From the NCBI RefSeq assembly GCF_028583425.1, contig NC_072793.1, positions 59,029,028 to 59,093,027 of the forward strand: a DNA stretch of 64,000 nt, written 5' to 3'. Below the pieces are notes generated by a model, which was given only the letters and a program-made list of their open reading frames with translations, did not search any database and was not told the DNA's origin. Shown piece by piece: positions 33,636-45,178 of the stretch. The position numbers and the translations under genes were made by a program. The DNA comes from Eublepharis macularius. Lineage: Eukaryota > Chordata > Lepidosauria > Squamata > Eublepharidae. Position 1 is the stretch's first letter, and each line of letters opens with the position of its first letter.

Positions 33636-33824
33636 CTAGCAGCAGCGCTGGGTCCAATATAACCCCAGGCTTTTAGCTGAGCCTGCCAGAGTCAGTTGAA
33701 CCCCATCAAAAGAAAGAAGCACAATGTCCTTTAATATCTCTGCCTTCCCAAGCAGCATCACTTCCATCTTGTCTAGATTCAGTTTCAATTTGTTCACTTT
33801 CAGCCAAACGACCATACCTGTCAG
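33636..33824 (-). pseudogene. L2-clade LINE reverse transcriptase, C-terminal fragment
   Basis: Minus-strand translation gives VVWLKVNKLKLNLDKMEVMLLGKAE, then LSFDGVQLTLAGSAKSLGLYW. This is the segment just after the YADD box in L2 RTs (NKLKLN-D-TE-LL, then the DGV-L-KSLGV block). It is a short, dead, 5'-truncated piece whose upstream end is interrupted by the MITE at 33825. Confidence 0.8.
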
Positions 33825-34084
33825 CAGGCCTTTTTTTCTGGGAAAAGAGGTGGTGGAACTCAGTGGGTTGCTCTCTGAAAAAATGGTCACATGGCTGGTG
33901 GCCCCGCCCCCTGATCTCCAGATAGAGGGGAGTTTAGATTGCCCTCCGCGCTGCTGAGCGGCGCAGAGGGCAATCTAAACTCCCCTCTGTCTGGAGATAA
34001 GGGGGCGGGGCCACCAGCCATGTGACCATTTTCAAGAGGTTCCGGAACTCCGTTCCACCGCGTTCCAGCTTTAAAAAAGCCCTG
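33825..34084. mobile_element. CAGGGCTTTTTTTC hAT-like MITE, complete
   Basis: A perfect 8-bp target duplication, cctgtcag, flanks it (33817-33824 and 34085-34092). The left end is CAGGCCTTTTTTTCTGGG and the right end reads AAAAAAGCCCTG. The interior folds into a long hairpin: gcaatctaaactcccctctg against its complement, around a short CGCTGCTGAGCGGCG loop. Copies: 17315, 48608 and 53881. Confidence 0.93.
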
Positions 34085-34092
34085 CCTGTCAG

Positions 34093-34100
34093 GAAGCTAT

Positions 34101-34143
<43 letters not shown>

Positions 34144-34205
34144 TTACATTTCTAGACCGCCCTCCCCATCGGATGGGCTCAGGGTGGTGTAACAACATAC
34201 ATTTT
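34093..34205 (-). repeat. L2-type 3' tail with (TTTA)n expansion
   Basis: A (TTTA)n run at 34098-34143 is followed by agaccgccctccccatcgga, the reverse complement of an L2 3' end (compare the tail at 53250-53320). Confidence 0.8.
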
Positions 34206-34390
34206 ATAACATATAAAAACTCTATTGCATCTCCATTAGTTGAACCAGTGGCAGCCACAGGTTCTAATAAGCTCAATCTGATTTTCTCCCCTATTGCCAC
34301 ATACTCTAGAGGGTATAAGACACAACTACAAGACACAGACTGAACTCAGCCTGGATTAGTTATTTACTCACATGACTGCATTTAGGGTTG

Positions 34391-34600
34391 GGGCCATGGC
34401 TTAGTGTAGAGTGCCCATTTAGCATGCAAAGGTTTAATCCCCAGCATGCCCAGTTAAAAGAATCAGATAGTCAATGATGTCAAATACGTCTGCCTGTAAT
34501 CCTGGGGAGCCACTGTCAGTCAGACAGTACTAATCTTGAGGAACCAGTGCTCTGACAGAATAAGACTCATGTGTTCATGTAACTGCAGGAGCAGAAGTTT
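34391..34600 (+). mobile_element. tRNA-derived SINE (type B), full length
   Basis: Box A (catggcttagtgtagagtgc), agcatgcaaagg and box B-like ggtttaatcccc are followed by a body with agttaaaagaatcagatagt. The end, gctctgacagaataagactc, is the reverse complement of the widespread 'ccttatactgagtcagacc' 3' text. Fragments lie at 17998 and 41040. Confidence 0.82.
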
Positions 34601-34788
34601 CAAAAGATGACCTGGGCTGTGCTACTTACCTGCATGGCATCAGTGATCAGGAGGATTCACATAGCCCATTGGCAGGACTAGCAAAATCAGTCATAGAATG
34701 ACTAACACAACCTCTTTACTTTGCCCACTGCTAAATATAAGCCCAAGCTCTAGGAGCACCACTTAGGGGGCAATTGGCTACTGTTGAC

Positions 34789-34965
34789 TAAAGCCAGTGT
34801 GCTATAGAGTGCTAGACTATATCTGGAAGACCCAGGTTTTAATTCCCTGGTCAGCCATTAAGCTTACTGGATGACTGCAGGCTATTCATACCCTCATCTT
34901 AACCTACCTCACAGGGCTGTGAACATAAAATGAGTGACAGAAGAAACCTGTATGACTCCTAGCAA
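34789..34965 (+). mobile_element. tRNA-derived SINE (type A), 3'-truncated
   Basis: Head agccagtgtgctatagagtg, ctagactatatctggaagac and box B ggttttaattcc, then cctacctcacagggctgtga. The L2-like tail is lacking. Confidence 0.78.
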
Positions 34966-36060
34966 AAAGGGTGGGTCAAAGTGGATACATATGTGCCTGT
35001 GTTTTAAGCAATATATGTTTATTCCTTGGGAGTACCCATAGCTCTAATTTCTATAAACTCCAAAAATAACCTCTACAAGTGCTCTTAAAATGTGCAGCTT
35101 TTTGATAATTCAATCCTGAATTTAAGCAAAAGCAGGCTATGAATCTGCCCCAGTCCAACACATTCATAAACTGAAATCTACACTACTGAAGATGCATTCC
35201 ACTATACTATTCACTGTTGTATAGTTAAATCTATACTACACTGAAATCTAAAACTCTGGAAATAATAAATAATCCTTCTGTATAGCAATGCTGTCACTCC
35301 AGGCTGAGTCTATCAAACTTTCTCTGAAATAGGGAATCCCATTTCTGACAGTTGTGGTTGAACCATACTTTTTGCATATTTTTGTGGTGGAATCTCTCTG
35401 TGCCTCCTCAAAGAAACCAGTAAAATGAGGGAAACGTCACCGCCACCACGGATTTTCCCATTTTATTAAAATTTCTTGAGAGGACATTTGGAATGACTGT
35501 AACAGATCAGTAACAAATTTGTATGTTAAGCTAAATGCTACACACTCTCTTTACAAGCATAGGTTTGGGACCTGCATATTCTCGCCACAAGATAATACTG
35601 GAGATTAAGACAACTTTTCGCTGTACTGAGTCCCCTTAGAATCCACCTTCTAGACAAACCAATGGTCAATACGAGCCAGTCCAAAGCATCTTGTCAGAGC
35701 AGGCAAGGAGAAATACAGAACCAATGAAGTGAATCTCTCCACAGACAGCATCACAAACTAAATAAAGCCACAAACATCTACCAGCCTGTAAGCAGCCTGT
35801 CTTTATTTCCTTCTGTTAAAGTTGCTAGGAGATAAAGCCACAAAAGTTGCTCTGTCAGTCTTCTAGCAAAGGTGTATCTAAACAGACCTGAGTGCGAGCC
35901 CTGATATATTGCTTACTTACACTTACAACAATACTTTCACAAATCCTAGCACTTTCCTGGGCATAGATTTGTTTTGTTTATAAAGTATGCATAAAATATG
36001 CATAATGTTCCTCCTATCTACATATCTTAAAACCACTTTAGAAGGAAGAACATGTAAATC
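34966..36060. other. unassigned non-coding DNA
   Basis: No recognisable gene or repeat. Confidence 0.4.
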
Positions 36061-36077
36061 AACCCACACAGACTGAT

Positions 36078-36214
36078 GGTTGTTGTGGGTTTTCCGGGCT
36101 GTATTGCCGTGGTCTTGGCAAGAGAGCTCTCTGTATTGCCAAGACCACGGCAATACAGCCCGGAAAACCCACAACAACCATCGTTCTCCAGCCGTGAAAG
36201 CCTTCGACAATACA
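36078..36214 (+). mobile_element. 137-bp Penelope-like hairpin insertion
   Basis: A 14-bp target duplication, ccacacagactgat, flanks it exactly (36064-36077 and 36215-36228). The insert is a near-perfect foldback of the PLE 3' terminus: ggttgttgtgggttttccgg at the left against its complement at the right. It ends in gccgtgaaagccttcgacaa, the same end as the 15-kb PLE. Nothing else of the element is present. Confidence 0.92.
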
Positions 36215-36300
36215 CCACACAGACTGATTCTTATCTTATGTCCTTTGAATCCCATTGAAATCAATGGTACTGAGTTCTGAGTAAATACTGCTAGCAATGG

Positions 36301-37838
36301 ACTGTTTGCCCCATTGAAAGCAATGCCACCAATTTCAATTGGAGCTGAAAATATTTTTAATATGTTGATAACCCTTTCTGTGTTTCATATCACTGGGTAA
36401 AGTTAAGATGTAAACGTTATGAGGACTACTGCACTGTTTATTTTTCTAGATCTGTAACATTTTACCTGAATTTTGTTACTGAATTTCATTCAATTAGCAT
36501 ATTCTTGATGACTCAGTTACTGCCTCAGTAGACCAATCCAAACATTTGGATTCTTAAGAAACTAAGGTTGCCAACTGACCAGAAAAAGTCTCCAGGTCCC
36601 CTTCTCTACCTGTGCAGTTTGTTTAGCAGATATCATCATAACTGAAGCTCTTCATGGCATGGAACAGGGGTGGTAAAATAGTTTGTAAACTTAAGCCCTA
36701 AAATATTACATTACAAGAGAGCCACTAAAAACAATTACTCTCCATTTCTTTAAAATAATTATATCCTCCTTTTTAACTTCCACATCCCCTAAGTCAGATT
36801 ACAGCAAAAAAATAAAAATAAAACAGCCACAGGGAAATGCAAACTCTAGAGAAGTAGACTGATCAACGTATTCGTTCAACAAAAATGAAAACAGAATCTG
36901 AAAGTGTGGTTTTCTATTCTAGAGGTTTTTTGAAAAAAATACTTCCTATTTAACTGCTAAAATCCCTAACAAAATCTCTTTACATCTTTCATTCAGCTAG
37001 TAGCCATGAATTAAAGTTACAATGGGCAATTGACCTGATGAGATCATAATGGAGTTTCTCTGTTTCATAGTTTCCTTGCCATTAGCAAAATGAGATCCTT
37101 GCATCAACTGTCACAACAAAATGCACTTCCTCTGACATAGCTAGAGAGAGTAATAAGCTCTCTGTACAAACACACACCACATTCAAACCTGAGCATGTGA
37201 TTCTCCCCCAGCTCAGAAAGGATGTTGCTCAGCTGACTTGAATTGATCCATGCAAATGTTTTCAGTACAATGAGGAAAGGAGGGCAGCTTCCTACATAAA
37301 ATAGTTTTCTAAAGCCTGGAAGATGAAGTTCCAAAACTGCAACAACTCTTGCATAAGAAAAGTATCATAGATTAAGACACAGTCCAGGATTGACTTGGAT
37401 GTTACATTGCTGTCAATGGTAGATTTCAGCACCTGCTTAAATCTTCCATTGAAATCAATGGAACATCAAAATGCTTAGCTTTGCTTGCATTTTACACTAT
37501 TATCTGTGTTAATAGATAGCTATTGTACTTTTAATTCCTTAGAAGTAGCTGGATGATCTATGCAAGGGGTCTTGTGGTATGTATGCATGGCAGGGGTAGC
37601 AGTTAACCAGGAAATTTCTCTCTCTTTTTTTAGTGTTAAAAGCTAGCTAACAACATATTTTCAAATTCTATTCATAGTCACATTAGACTTCTTTTTCTGG
37701 ATGCTGTTAAAGTAATTAGCCACAAGTTTTTTGTTTACTACATTGTATATTTGTCTTTTTCTTGAGGCTCAGCTTTCTAAATAGCTATGCTAATCAATGC
37801 AAACCATGAATTCTTTTATTCAATTATAGAGTCATGAC
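36301..37838. other. unassigned non-coding DNA
   Basis: No gene seen. A short aaggttgccaactgaccag at 36564 resembles one end of the repeat at 44892. Otherwise nothing was recognised. Confidence 0.4.
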
Positions 37839-38213
37839 TAGAGATGGGCACAAACCAAAATACGAACCAAAATTCATGACAAACCAAGCTGGTTCGTGGT
37901 TCTCGAACCAGCAGTTCATCAGATCCCATTTCTGACGAACCACCACAAACTTTAGGCTGGTCCGTTTTTTGGTTCATTACTGCAGACAGCCTGGTGCTGA
38001 TCAATCAGTTTCCTAGGCAACAAGGCCCGGAAGTAATCTTCTGCTGACCCAGAAGTGATGATTTTCTGACCTGGATGTGACGTTTTCACAAACCAAATGA
38101 ACTGGTTTGCGAACCAGGGGCAGGTTTGTGAAAGTTCGTGGTTCATGGTTCATGACATTTGATGAACCACGAACCACATGGTTCGATTTTTTTCCAGTTT
38201 GTGCCCATGACTA
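37839..38213. mobile_element. hAT-type element, copy 2 (CGAACC word)
   Basis: The ends are TAGAGATGGGCACAAACC and, reverse-complemented, TAGTCATGGGCACAAAC. The interior is almost wholly GAACC/GGTTCGTG words. The 375-bp length makes it the shortest copy. The flanks (gtcatgac / gtagatga) are not an exact target duplication, so the right flank has mutated or rearranged. Confidence 0.8.
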
Positions 38214-38297
38214 GTAGATGATGCTGTAATGAATCTATAAAAACTGATGGTTAGCTTACAGTGTTCAGAAAACAGTATTTTCATTGAATAGTGGTGT

Positions 38298-38466
38298 ACC
38301 TGATTCTCCCTTCCCCATTCTGTCCTCACAACAACCTGTGAGATAGGTTAGGCTGAAGGAGAGTGGCTGGCCCAAGGTCAACCTGTGAGCTTCATGGCAG
38401 AATGAGGATTTGAACTTGGGCCTCCCTGATTCTAGTCTGACATTTGAATACTATGCCACACAGACT
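38298..38466 (-). mobile_element. tRNA-derived SINE (type A), reverse orientation
   Basis: The plus strand reads cctcacaacaacctgtgaga, gaggatttgaacttgggcct and ctatgccacacaga, the complement of the SINE head and box B. Confidence 0.82.
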
Positions 38467-39269
38467 AAAAATTAGTTTTCATAATACTGTATTCAAATCA
38501 CAACAGAGTCAAACTGTCCAAACAACATAATATTTGGACATTTATTTCACTGGAGCTGTTTGTCTCTTTGGCATAAGTACTGTGTAAATAATATAAATAA
38601 TGGTTGGTATGTGTACTCTATGTTTACAGCATGTTTGTTCAGGATTTATGTGGGTAACTACTCTGAGGTAATAAGTACTCTGAGGTGATATTATTGATAT
38701 TGGTTGTCAGGGAAAGCAGTCCTCATTGAGCTTGCTGTTTCAGCATCAATACCAACAAAATGTTGGACAATCAGTGACTGGATTTTCACACATGCACAAG
38801 CAAGAGGTTTAACCTTCCCACCTCCACACAATATTGATAATCTGAACCAACTCCACCCATCCCAAGTGAGGTGACATGCCTTCCACCCTAGACTCCACCT
38901 TAGTATTTTAATTATTGAAGCTGCATTCTACAAAGCTCCACAAGTGTCAATGTTAGTAAAAAAAAAAACTGGCAAAAGAAAAACTACAGGGATGAATCAT
39001 CTCTACACCAAGCACAGAGCATTCCAATGCTTAGGTATGCAGTGGACCTGACCAGAGTGAAACAACAGGTTTATCGTCGAACATCTGAAATGTAAAAACT
39101 GAAAGATAGAGACTGGAAAAGCAAAAAATAGAGACTGGGACAGGAAGGTCATGACCAACCCCAGAGGGGGGGCAGATTCCTAAAGGGAGATTATAAAAAC
39201 TTACGAAACACGGAAGAAGTTCTTTTGTTCTTATCTATTGTGTTCTCCTGTACACAATCTATAAAAGAC
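38467..39269. other. unassigned non-coding DNA
   Basis: No recognisable feature. Confidence 0.4.
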
Positions 39270-39270
39270 T

Positions 39271-39391
39271 AAGGGCCAAACTACGAGTGACAAATGACAC
39301 TTGAACAGCAAGTGTATTTCTCCCTATTCATTTGCGCTCCACTTGATCCACTTGCTGTTCAAGTGTCATTCGTCACTTGTAGCTTGGCCCT
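39271..39391. mobile_element. 121-bp palindromic MITE (AGGGCCAAACTAC type)
   Basis: The left end aagggccaaactacgagtga and right end, reverse-complemented, agggccaagctacaagtgac form a near-perfect palindrome over the whole length. The inner arms are cacttgaacagcaagtg. No clear target duplication was found. Confidence 0.85.
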
Positions 39392-39596
39392 GAGTCTTCA
39401 CCTAGGGATGTGACCATGTATTGGGAGACAATAGGAGAAGTACCAACTCTGAGAACTAAGGTAGTGGTGGACTTTTAAATTCTAACAATAACATTGTTAG
39501 GATAAGTACAGAGTTTAGGGTTTAGAGAATGTTGTGATTTCACCTATTCTTTTTATCCTCATTCAGCCTGATGATCTATAGAGCATGTGTACTCAA

Positions 39597-39815
39597 TTAT
39601 AACCTGCCTTTCTTCCCAATGGGGACCAAAAGCAACTTACATAATTTTCCTCTCCTCCATTTTATCCTCACAAAAACCCTGTGAGGTATGTTTAGCTTAG
39701 AGTATGTGACTGGCCCAAGGTAACCCAGCAAGCTTCCATGACAGAGAGGGGATCTGAGCCTGGGTCTCCCAGCTCTTAGTCCAACACTCTAGTCACTGCA
39801 CCATGCTGGCTCTTA
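39597..39815 (-). mobile_element. tRNA-derived SINE (type A), near full length
   Basis: Reverse orientation: tail ctttcttcccaatggggacc, body cctcacaaaaaccctgtgag, box B complement ggatctgagcctgggtctcc and box A complement agtcactgcaccatgctggc. Confidence 0.85.
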
Positions 39816-41035
39816 AACTTGCTTATATTTTGCATGCTCAAAGCCTGATCTCAGTACCCGCAGCACACATTACGTAACGTAACACATGTTCCATAATGCA
39901 TGAAAGTGACACTGATCATCCCTGCAAGAGAAGCATGAGATGGAACAAGGAAACGCAGCCTTTAACTGGCAACACAAATACAGAGTGCTAGATGTACAAA
40001 TCCATCTTGCAAAAGATACTTTTTCAGATTTGTTGGTGGTTACTACTACCCAAAGAGAAGTTCATCTAAGCCCGTGAATAAGGGAAAGGGGCACTGGCAC
40101 CAGGCAAAGACATGGAATGTCTGTGGAGCTTTTCCAAGCTCCTGGACCAAGAAAGAACAGGGCTTGCTAGTCCATTCCTTCACATGATATATTAGCTCTT
40201 TAAGGAAAGGAAGCTGGGAGCTAATAATAACGTGGAAGGTCAGTTTCAATTATTGAACTATAAGGTAGGAGAACAGTTAAACCATTTCTCCTTCCAGGCT
40301 ATGGTCCTAATCCAAATTTACCTTTTAAAGGGACAGCAAAGATGCACTCATAAATCACCCAGCATCTCATACATTTTGACCATCATAACTGTATTATGAG
40401 GAGAGAATATTGTGAAATTGGAACAAGACTTCCAGGCCATTTTATAATGCCAGTTAATGATTCTCAGTATGTAAGAGTCAAACCAGCCAATTGCATAGAC
40501 CGACTCCTAAGCCTAAGAACACTGTTTTTAAATGTACATAGAGAACAAACAAAATGTAAGAAGCAAAGAAGGGAGCTATCCTGATTAGAAAACAGAATAG
40601 GAGACAGGCCCTTTATGAATTGTATTACTTGCTCTGGAGGCATTGTTCAGTTTCCATATCCTGACCAATGAACCAAACAGCATGAAGTAGCATGCTAAGT
40701 GTCACACAAAATTAATCTGTCACAAAATCCTTATAACTATCAGCTGTAGTGATGAGATTAATTTTATAGGTAATGTTACAGTTGCTAAACATTTTGTAGC
40801 TTTGTTTTACAATTTTACTCAAATACTTGGCCAGTGTTTCTCTGAAGAAACATTTGAGGAGCTCTCCACATCATTGTTAAATCTGAATTGCTAATTTTAC
40901 TTTTCAGGATTAATTGAAAAGTTTGGCTGTTTAATAATAGTTTCCACTTCTAGTTACATCATTGAACAAAAAAAACCTGGCTTAGGCAAAGAAGAAACTG
41001 AAGTGATGATATTAGCAAGACAAGAAAGTATACAA
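39816..41035. other. unassigned non-coding DNA
   Basis: No recognisable gene or repeat. Confidence 0.4.
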
Positions 41036-41039
41036 AAAT

Positions 41040-41250
41040 ATGAGTCTGAGTCAGACTGTTGGTCCATCTACTCCACTGTACTGTGTAGAAGTCTAATATG
41101 ACTAGCATTGACTTTCCAGAGGCCCAGGCAAAAGGCTTCCCCAACATAGCTACCTGCTTCTTCTTTTTTATACAGGAGATGGTGGAACTTTGAGAGCAAA
41201 CTTACTATACCACTAGCTATGCTGCCTTCCTCAGATTAGATGTATCGAAT
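41040..41250 (-). mobile_element. tRNA-derived SINE (type B), degraded
   Basis: gagtctgagtcagactgttg and gtccatctactccactgtac at the left match the complement of the type B SINE 3' end. The head at the right is degraded beyond recognition. Confidence 0.6.
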
Positions 41251-41770
41251 CCATCTTCTCCTCAGCACAGCAGGAGACAGGATTAGAACCTAGTGCTGTT
41301 AAGAGAAACTCTTGTAGTTCCTTTTTATCCCATTTCTCCCTCAAATCCAACAACCTATTTCCTTTCCTCTTGTTAGGAATGTGGAGTTTGTTTCGAATCC
41401 TGTTTCAATCAAAAAGAAATTTGAAGGAAGGGTGGGAAGGGAGGTTATGCAAAATTTCACTCTTTAGATGCTCAAAAGCAAGCATTGTCTTCCCAAATCC
41501 TCCTATCCTCCTCGTAAAGAACCACCCTGTGGTGTATAAAATAAGACAACAGCAAGGGCTGAGGTTGCAAAAGAAATCAGTGATTTCTGTTCAATCTTCA
41601 AAGAAATTTCTTCAAAGAATTTCTTCACATTTCTTCTCATGGAAATTTATTCAAAGAGAAATCCCTCTTTTAAGAGAGAGAAAAAAGAAATTAAGAGGAA
41701 TTAATGGCTGTATCTAAACAAGTGCATTTTGGAAAATGAAATTTCTCTCCATATAACAACACTGTTATAA
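41251..41770. other. unassigned non-coding DNA
   Basis: Contains an A/T-rich stretch with repeated aaagaaatttcttc-type motifs (41598-41660). No gene. Confidence 0.4.
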
Positions 41771-41778
41771 CCTGTAAC

Positions 41779-42534
41779 TAGACATGGGCATGAACCACAT
41801 TACGAACCAAAATAACCCACAAACCGCCTGATCGTCTGTTCACGAACCGGCGGTTCGTGAGGGTCCATGGCCAACGAACCAGTGTTCGTTGGAAAGCCCA
41901 GTTCATTGCATTCGCCTGTGGTTCGTGAAACCAGACAGTCAGGCACCATCAATCAATTCCCTTGGAAACGGAGCTGGGGGAATGCCTGAACTCTGTCTGC
42001 ACTCCTTCTGTCGCCCTGGAAACCCGAATGGAAGCCCAGCTTACCTTGATCGGCAGGTCTTCCTTCCAACCATGGAGCTGCAAATTGGTTGCAATTGATT
42101 ACATGGGAGAAGACACCCGGGGGGAGGGAGGGGGTGTTCTGTAGCCATGGGCACTCCAATTTCATTCCTTCAAACCCTGATAGGCAGTTCTGACAGCCAA
42201 CCCCTTGTACACTGGGCCAACGTCAACTGGTGGCTCTAATTGTATCAAATGGGAGTTTCCTAGGGGCCTCGGATAGGAGAGGGTATAACTCCAAGATCCC
42301 TATTGCAATCTTGACCAAACTTGGGTGCTGGCTGGAGGAGAGCCTGCTAAACACTCCCTGGGAATATGGGCTCTCTAAGTCCAATGGGGGCTGTTCTGAC
42401 ACCTACAAACCACGAACCTCGAACCAGTTCGTCAGCGGGAAAAGTTCATTTTGGTTCATTAGTTCAGGTTCGTCAGCAGCATCAAACCACAAACCACTGG
42501 TTCGTTAATTTTTTTTGGTTCGTGCCCATGTCTA
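41779..42534. mobile_element. hAT-type element, copy 3 (CGAACC word)
   Basis: A perfect 8-bp target duplication, cctgtaac (41771-41778 and 42535-42542). Both ends read TAGACATGGGC followed by ATGAACC or ACGAACC. The subterminal arms are dense in CGAACC/GGTTCG. The interior (ccatgggcactccaat, accctgataggcagttctga, ggagaagacacccggg) is homologous to copy 5 at 60678. No transposase. Confidence 0.94.
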
Positions 42535-42542
42535 CCTGTAAC

Positions 42543-43490
42543 CCTTTCAAGACCAAATACTTCACAACACACAGAGCCATACCTAACAGAGAACATGGCA
42601 AAATTCAAATTTAAAAACATTAATAGTCTATCTCATTAATATCCCACTTTACTATACCATCCATCAGCTAAAAGTTTGTAAACAGAACAGTAAACCATCT
42701 CTAACTTCATAGCTCAGCAGCTAAAGGAAAATAAACCAGTTGTAACATTGCTAGTAGCCCAGTCCCATACATGCAGAGCTATTTTCAATAAAAATAGAAT
42801 GCAAGAACAGCACTTGCAAAAAAGCATTAAGTAACTATAAGCCTTCCAACAGCAAAGACTTTTACTATAAAAACTAATTTACAGACAGGGGAAGGATGGG
42901 TGAGGGGGGGGGCTCTGACCAGTAGAGTATATATTATCTCATCCCCAGAGTTCATATGAAACAAATGCACCATCATAATATTTACATTATGAAAACTACT
43001 CAACCGTTGTCACTTCTCCAACTCTATCCTCGTATTCCTGCCATGCCATCTAACCATAACCAAAAAGATAAAAACGTAAATGTCTCTGTCATCCTATCGT
43101 GTTCCCTTGACTTCAGAGTAAATCACAGTAGAATGAGGAAGTTGCAGTCCCCAATTATAGTCTGGAAATAAAAAATAAAAAACAAAAAACAGGACTTCTT
43201 TGCCCAGGTCATATTTGAGAAGTTAAAGGCACAGGTGTATATGTTGATGGGAACACATGGAACCCAGAAGGAATAATGTGGATGATGAATTCTTGGGCAG
43301 TGGTTCTCAACCCATGGTACACATACCACCAATGAAACACAGAAGTAGTCCAAGTAGGATTAAGAGTTTTCATAACAATTACTAAGAATTTTATGTCCTT
43401 CGATCCCCATGTTCACCTGCAAATGTGATGTGCCATCTCCTGAAGACCACATGTGACACAGATTATCCATGTTAGTAGCAACCTTAGATA
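42543..43490. other. unassigned non-coding DNA
   Basis: No recognisable gene or repeat. Confidence 0.4.
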
Positions 43491-43495
43491 CAGTG

Positions 43496-43978
43496 TGTTG
43501 TGTACTGAGCCTGTGGAGCTCAGCACAGAGTGATTTCAGCCAAAACAAGGTTCTTTATTGCAAGCCAGAACAGACAGACAACAGCAGACACTACTCACTA
43601 GATGACACTACACAGACCACTGCAGAAAAGAAGCCCTCAATATATACACGTAAACCCCGTCCCAAGAATAGCCAATGACCAATAGGAACACATACTTTAG
43701 AATGCCATCATTAGCATGAACTATATAAAATGTATTATACAGGCAGGCCACTGGTTGGTCTTTATTTGAGAGGACCGATTGGCTGCTGCCCCCTGAAAGT
43801 AACCAATGGATATGCAGATGAATGTAACCAATGAGAATGAAGTGCAGGTAAATGTAACCAATGAGAATGAAGTGCATTAGGAACCTTGACATGTCATCAT
43901 GAAGCTCAACACAGTGCATAACATTTAATATGATACAGTAGAGGCCCTGTCAGGCCTAACTCTGCCCAATACACAACA
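43496..43978 (-). mobile_element. solo LTR (483 bp)
   Basis: A 5-bp target duplication, cagtg (43491-43495 and 43979-43983), flanks termini TGTTGTGTA...TACACAACA. Read on the minus strand it has a U3 with several CCAAT boxes (complement attgg), a TATA-like gtgtatatattg at about 43641-43652, and an AATAAA signal at about 43551-43556. A 26-28-bp tandem duplication (atgtaaccaatgagaatgaa) at 43827-43876 doubles one CCAAT box. No internal retroelement region is present. Whether it is Gypsy- or ERV-type cannot be told from an LTR alone. Confidence 0.88.
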
Positions 43979-44070
43979 CAGTGCAATCCTATGGAGAGTT
44001 ATTCCAGTCTAAGACCATTAACTTCAAGTCAATGGGCTTATACTGGAGTAACTTTGCATAGGATTGTTCT
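43979..44070. mobile_element. short palindromic MITE (CAGTGCAATCCTA type)
   Basis: cagtgcaatcctatggagag at the left and catagg(a)ttgttctg at the right are inverted copies, with an inner ttccagtctaag/cttatactgga pair. The solo LTR abuts it, and its target duplication coincides with the first five bases of this MITE. Confidence 0.78.
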
Positions 44071-44590
44071 GTTAGTGTTTCTCCTAATCTTCCATTTCTC
44101 CTGTCTACCAGCAGGTATCTCTAATATGCTACCTCCTGCTAACACTACCTGCCAGAGATTATGCATTGTGCTTTTATGATAAATATAATTTTTTTAAGTA
44201 CTGTTATATCCTTCTTGGCGAAAGCATATTTTTGTTTCCATCATGGTAGGACCCAAATAGTTTAACAGATCCTAGCTTCAATCTGAAACATAGATTCAAA
44301 AGTCTAGCAGAAGAAAATATTCAAAGAACATGAAACACAAGCTATCAATCACATCCACAAATGAATTTTTGAGAATCGGAAAAGTGCTGCAACCCAGTAC
44401 CCTTATGTTTCCTGGGCAGAATTATTTGAGAACAACACAGACTTCCTATGGTCTAGAAGAAAAAACTCTAAAATAAGTGCACTAAAATAAAAAGTAGCAT
44501 TTAGCTTACAAAGTACTTTAAGGAACTTCCTTGAAGAAACGGTGAGATAATAAGTACTGAATGAATAAGCATGTTCAATTGCAAACACAT
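44071..44590. other. unassigned non-coding DNA
   Basis: No recognisable feature. Confidence 0.4.
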
Positions 44591-44597
44591 CAACAAT

Positions 44598-44715
44598 CAC
44601 ATCCTCCAGTTTGCAGGATCTGAGCAAGTCTGTTAATGATAGGACTTTTGGAGGTGTTTCATTCATAGAGTCGCCATAGGTTGGAGGTGACTTGATGGCA
44701 CATAACACACACATA
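44598..44715 (+). mobile_element. Bov-B/Sauria-SINE-type 3' tail
   Basis: The 3' text agagtcgccataggttggag and gtgacttgatggcacataac, with a terminal acacac, is the conserved 3' end shared by Bov-B LINEs and the squamate SINEs they mobilise. The tRNA head was not recognised, so this is a 5'-truncated copy. Confidence 0.75.
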
Positions 44716-44891
44716 TTAACAATCATATGGCATGTTCAGCTTGAAGGAAAACTGCAAACAAAGTTCAATTTTCAAAAGTATTGAAACTGATTATTTTGAA
44801 AAAAAATCATAATTCTTGTGTAGCTACTAAAAACTAAGCATGGGAAGTTAACTGAAGTCTTGAACTGGTGCCAGAAGGCAAGCAACAATGG

Positions 44892-45082
44892 GATCGTGGT
44901 AGAGTTGCCAATTCTGGCTTGGGAAATATCTGGAGGTTTGGGGGAGGATGCCAGGGGAGGATGGGGTTTAGGGAAGGTAGAGAGTTCAGCAGGGACAGGA
45001 TGCCACTGTTCATCTTCCAAACCTGTCATTTCCTCCAGGGGAACTGATCTCTGTAGTCTAAAGATCATCCAGAGGTTGGCAG
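44892..45082. repeat. GTTGCCAA...TTGGCAG interspersed repeat
   Basis: It starts gttgccaattctggcttggg and ends agatcatccagaggttggca, giving short inverted ends. The interior has ggaggtttgggggaggatgc and tttcctccaggggaactgat. It resembles a common squamate repeat of unknown mechanism. Confidence 0.6.
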
Positions 45083-45178
45083 TACTGCATGTGCAGAGGG
45101 AGGGGAGAGAGTTCCAAAGGGACAGAGCAGCTGCCAAGAAGGCTTCCCCACTAGACAAACTTGATCTAACCTAGGTTC
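45083..45178 (-). pseudogene. LINE (L2/CR1-type) ORF2 C-terminal scrap
   Basis: Minus-strand translation gives SSGEAFLAAALSLWNSLPSLC, the common 'F-A-P-LWNSLP' motif near the C-terminus of L2/CR1 proteins. It is only about 30 codons. Confidence 0.55.

Noticed and set aside
34391..34470. tRNA gene
   Set aside because: Box A and B are present, but no cloverleaf is maintained and the sequence continues into a SINE body with a known tail.
36232..36300. Another copy of the short palindromic MITE
   Set aside because: Only the central cccattgaaatcaatgg-type text matches; both ends are missing.
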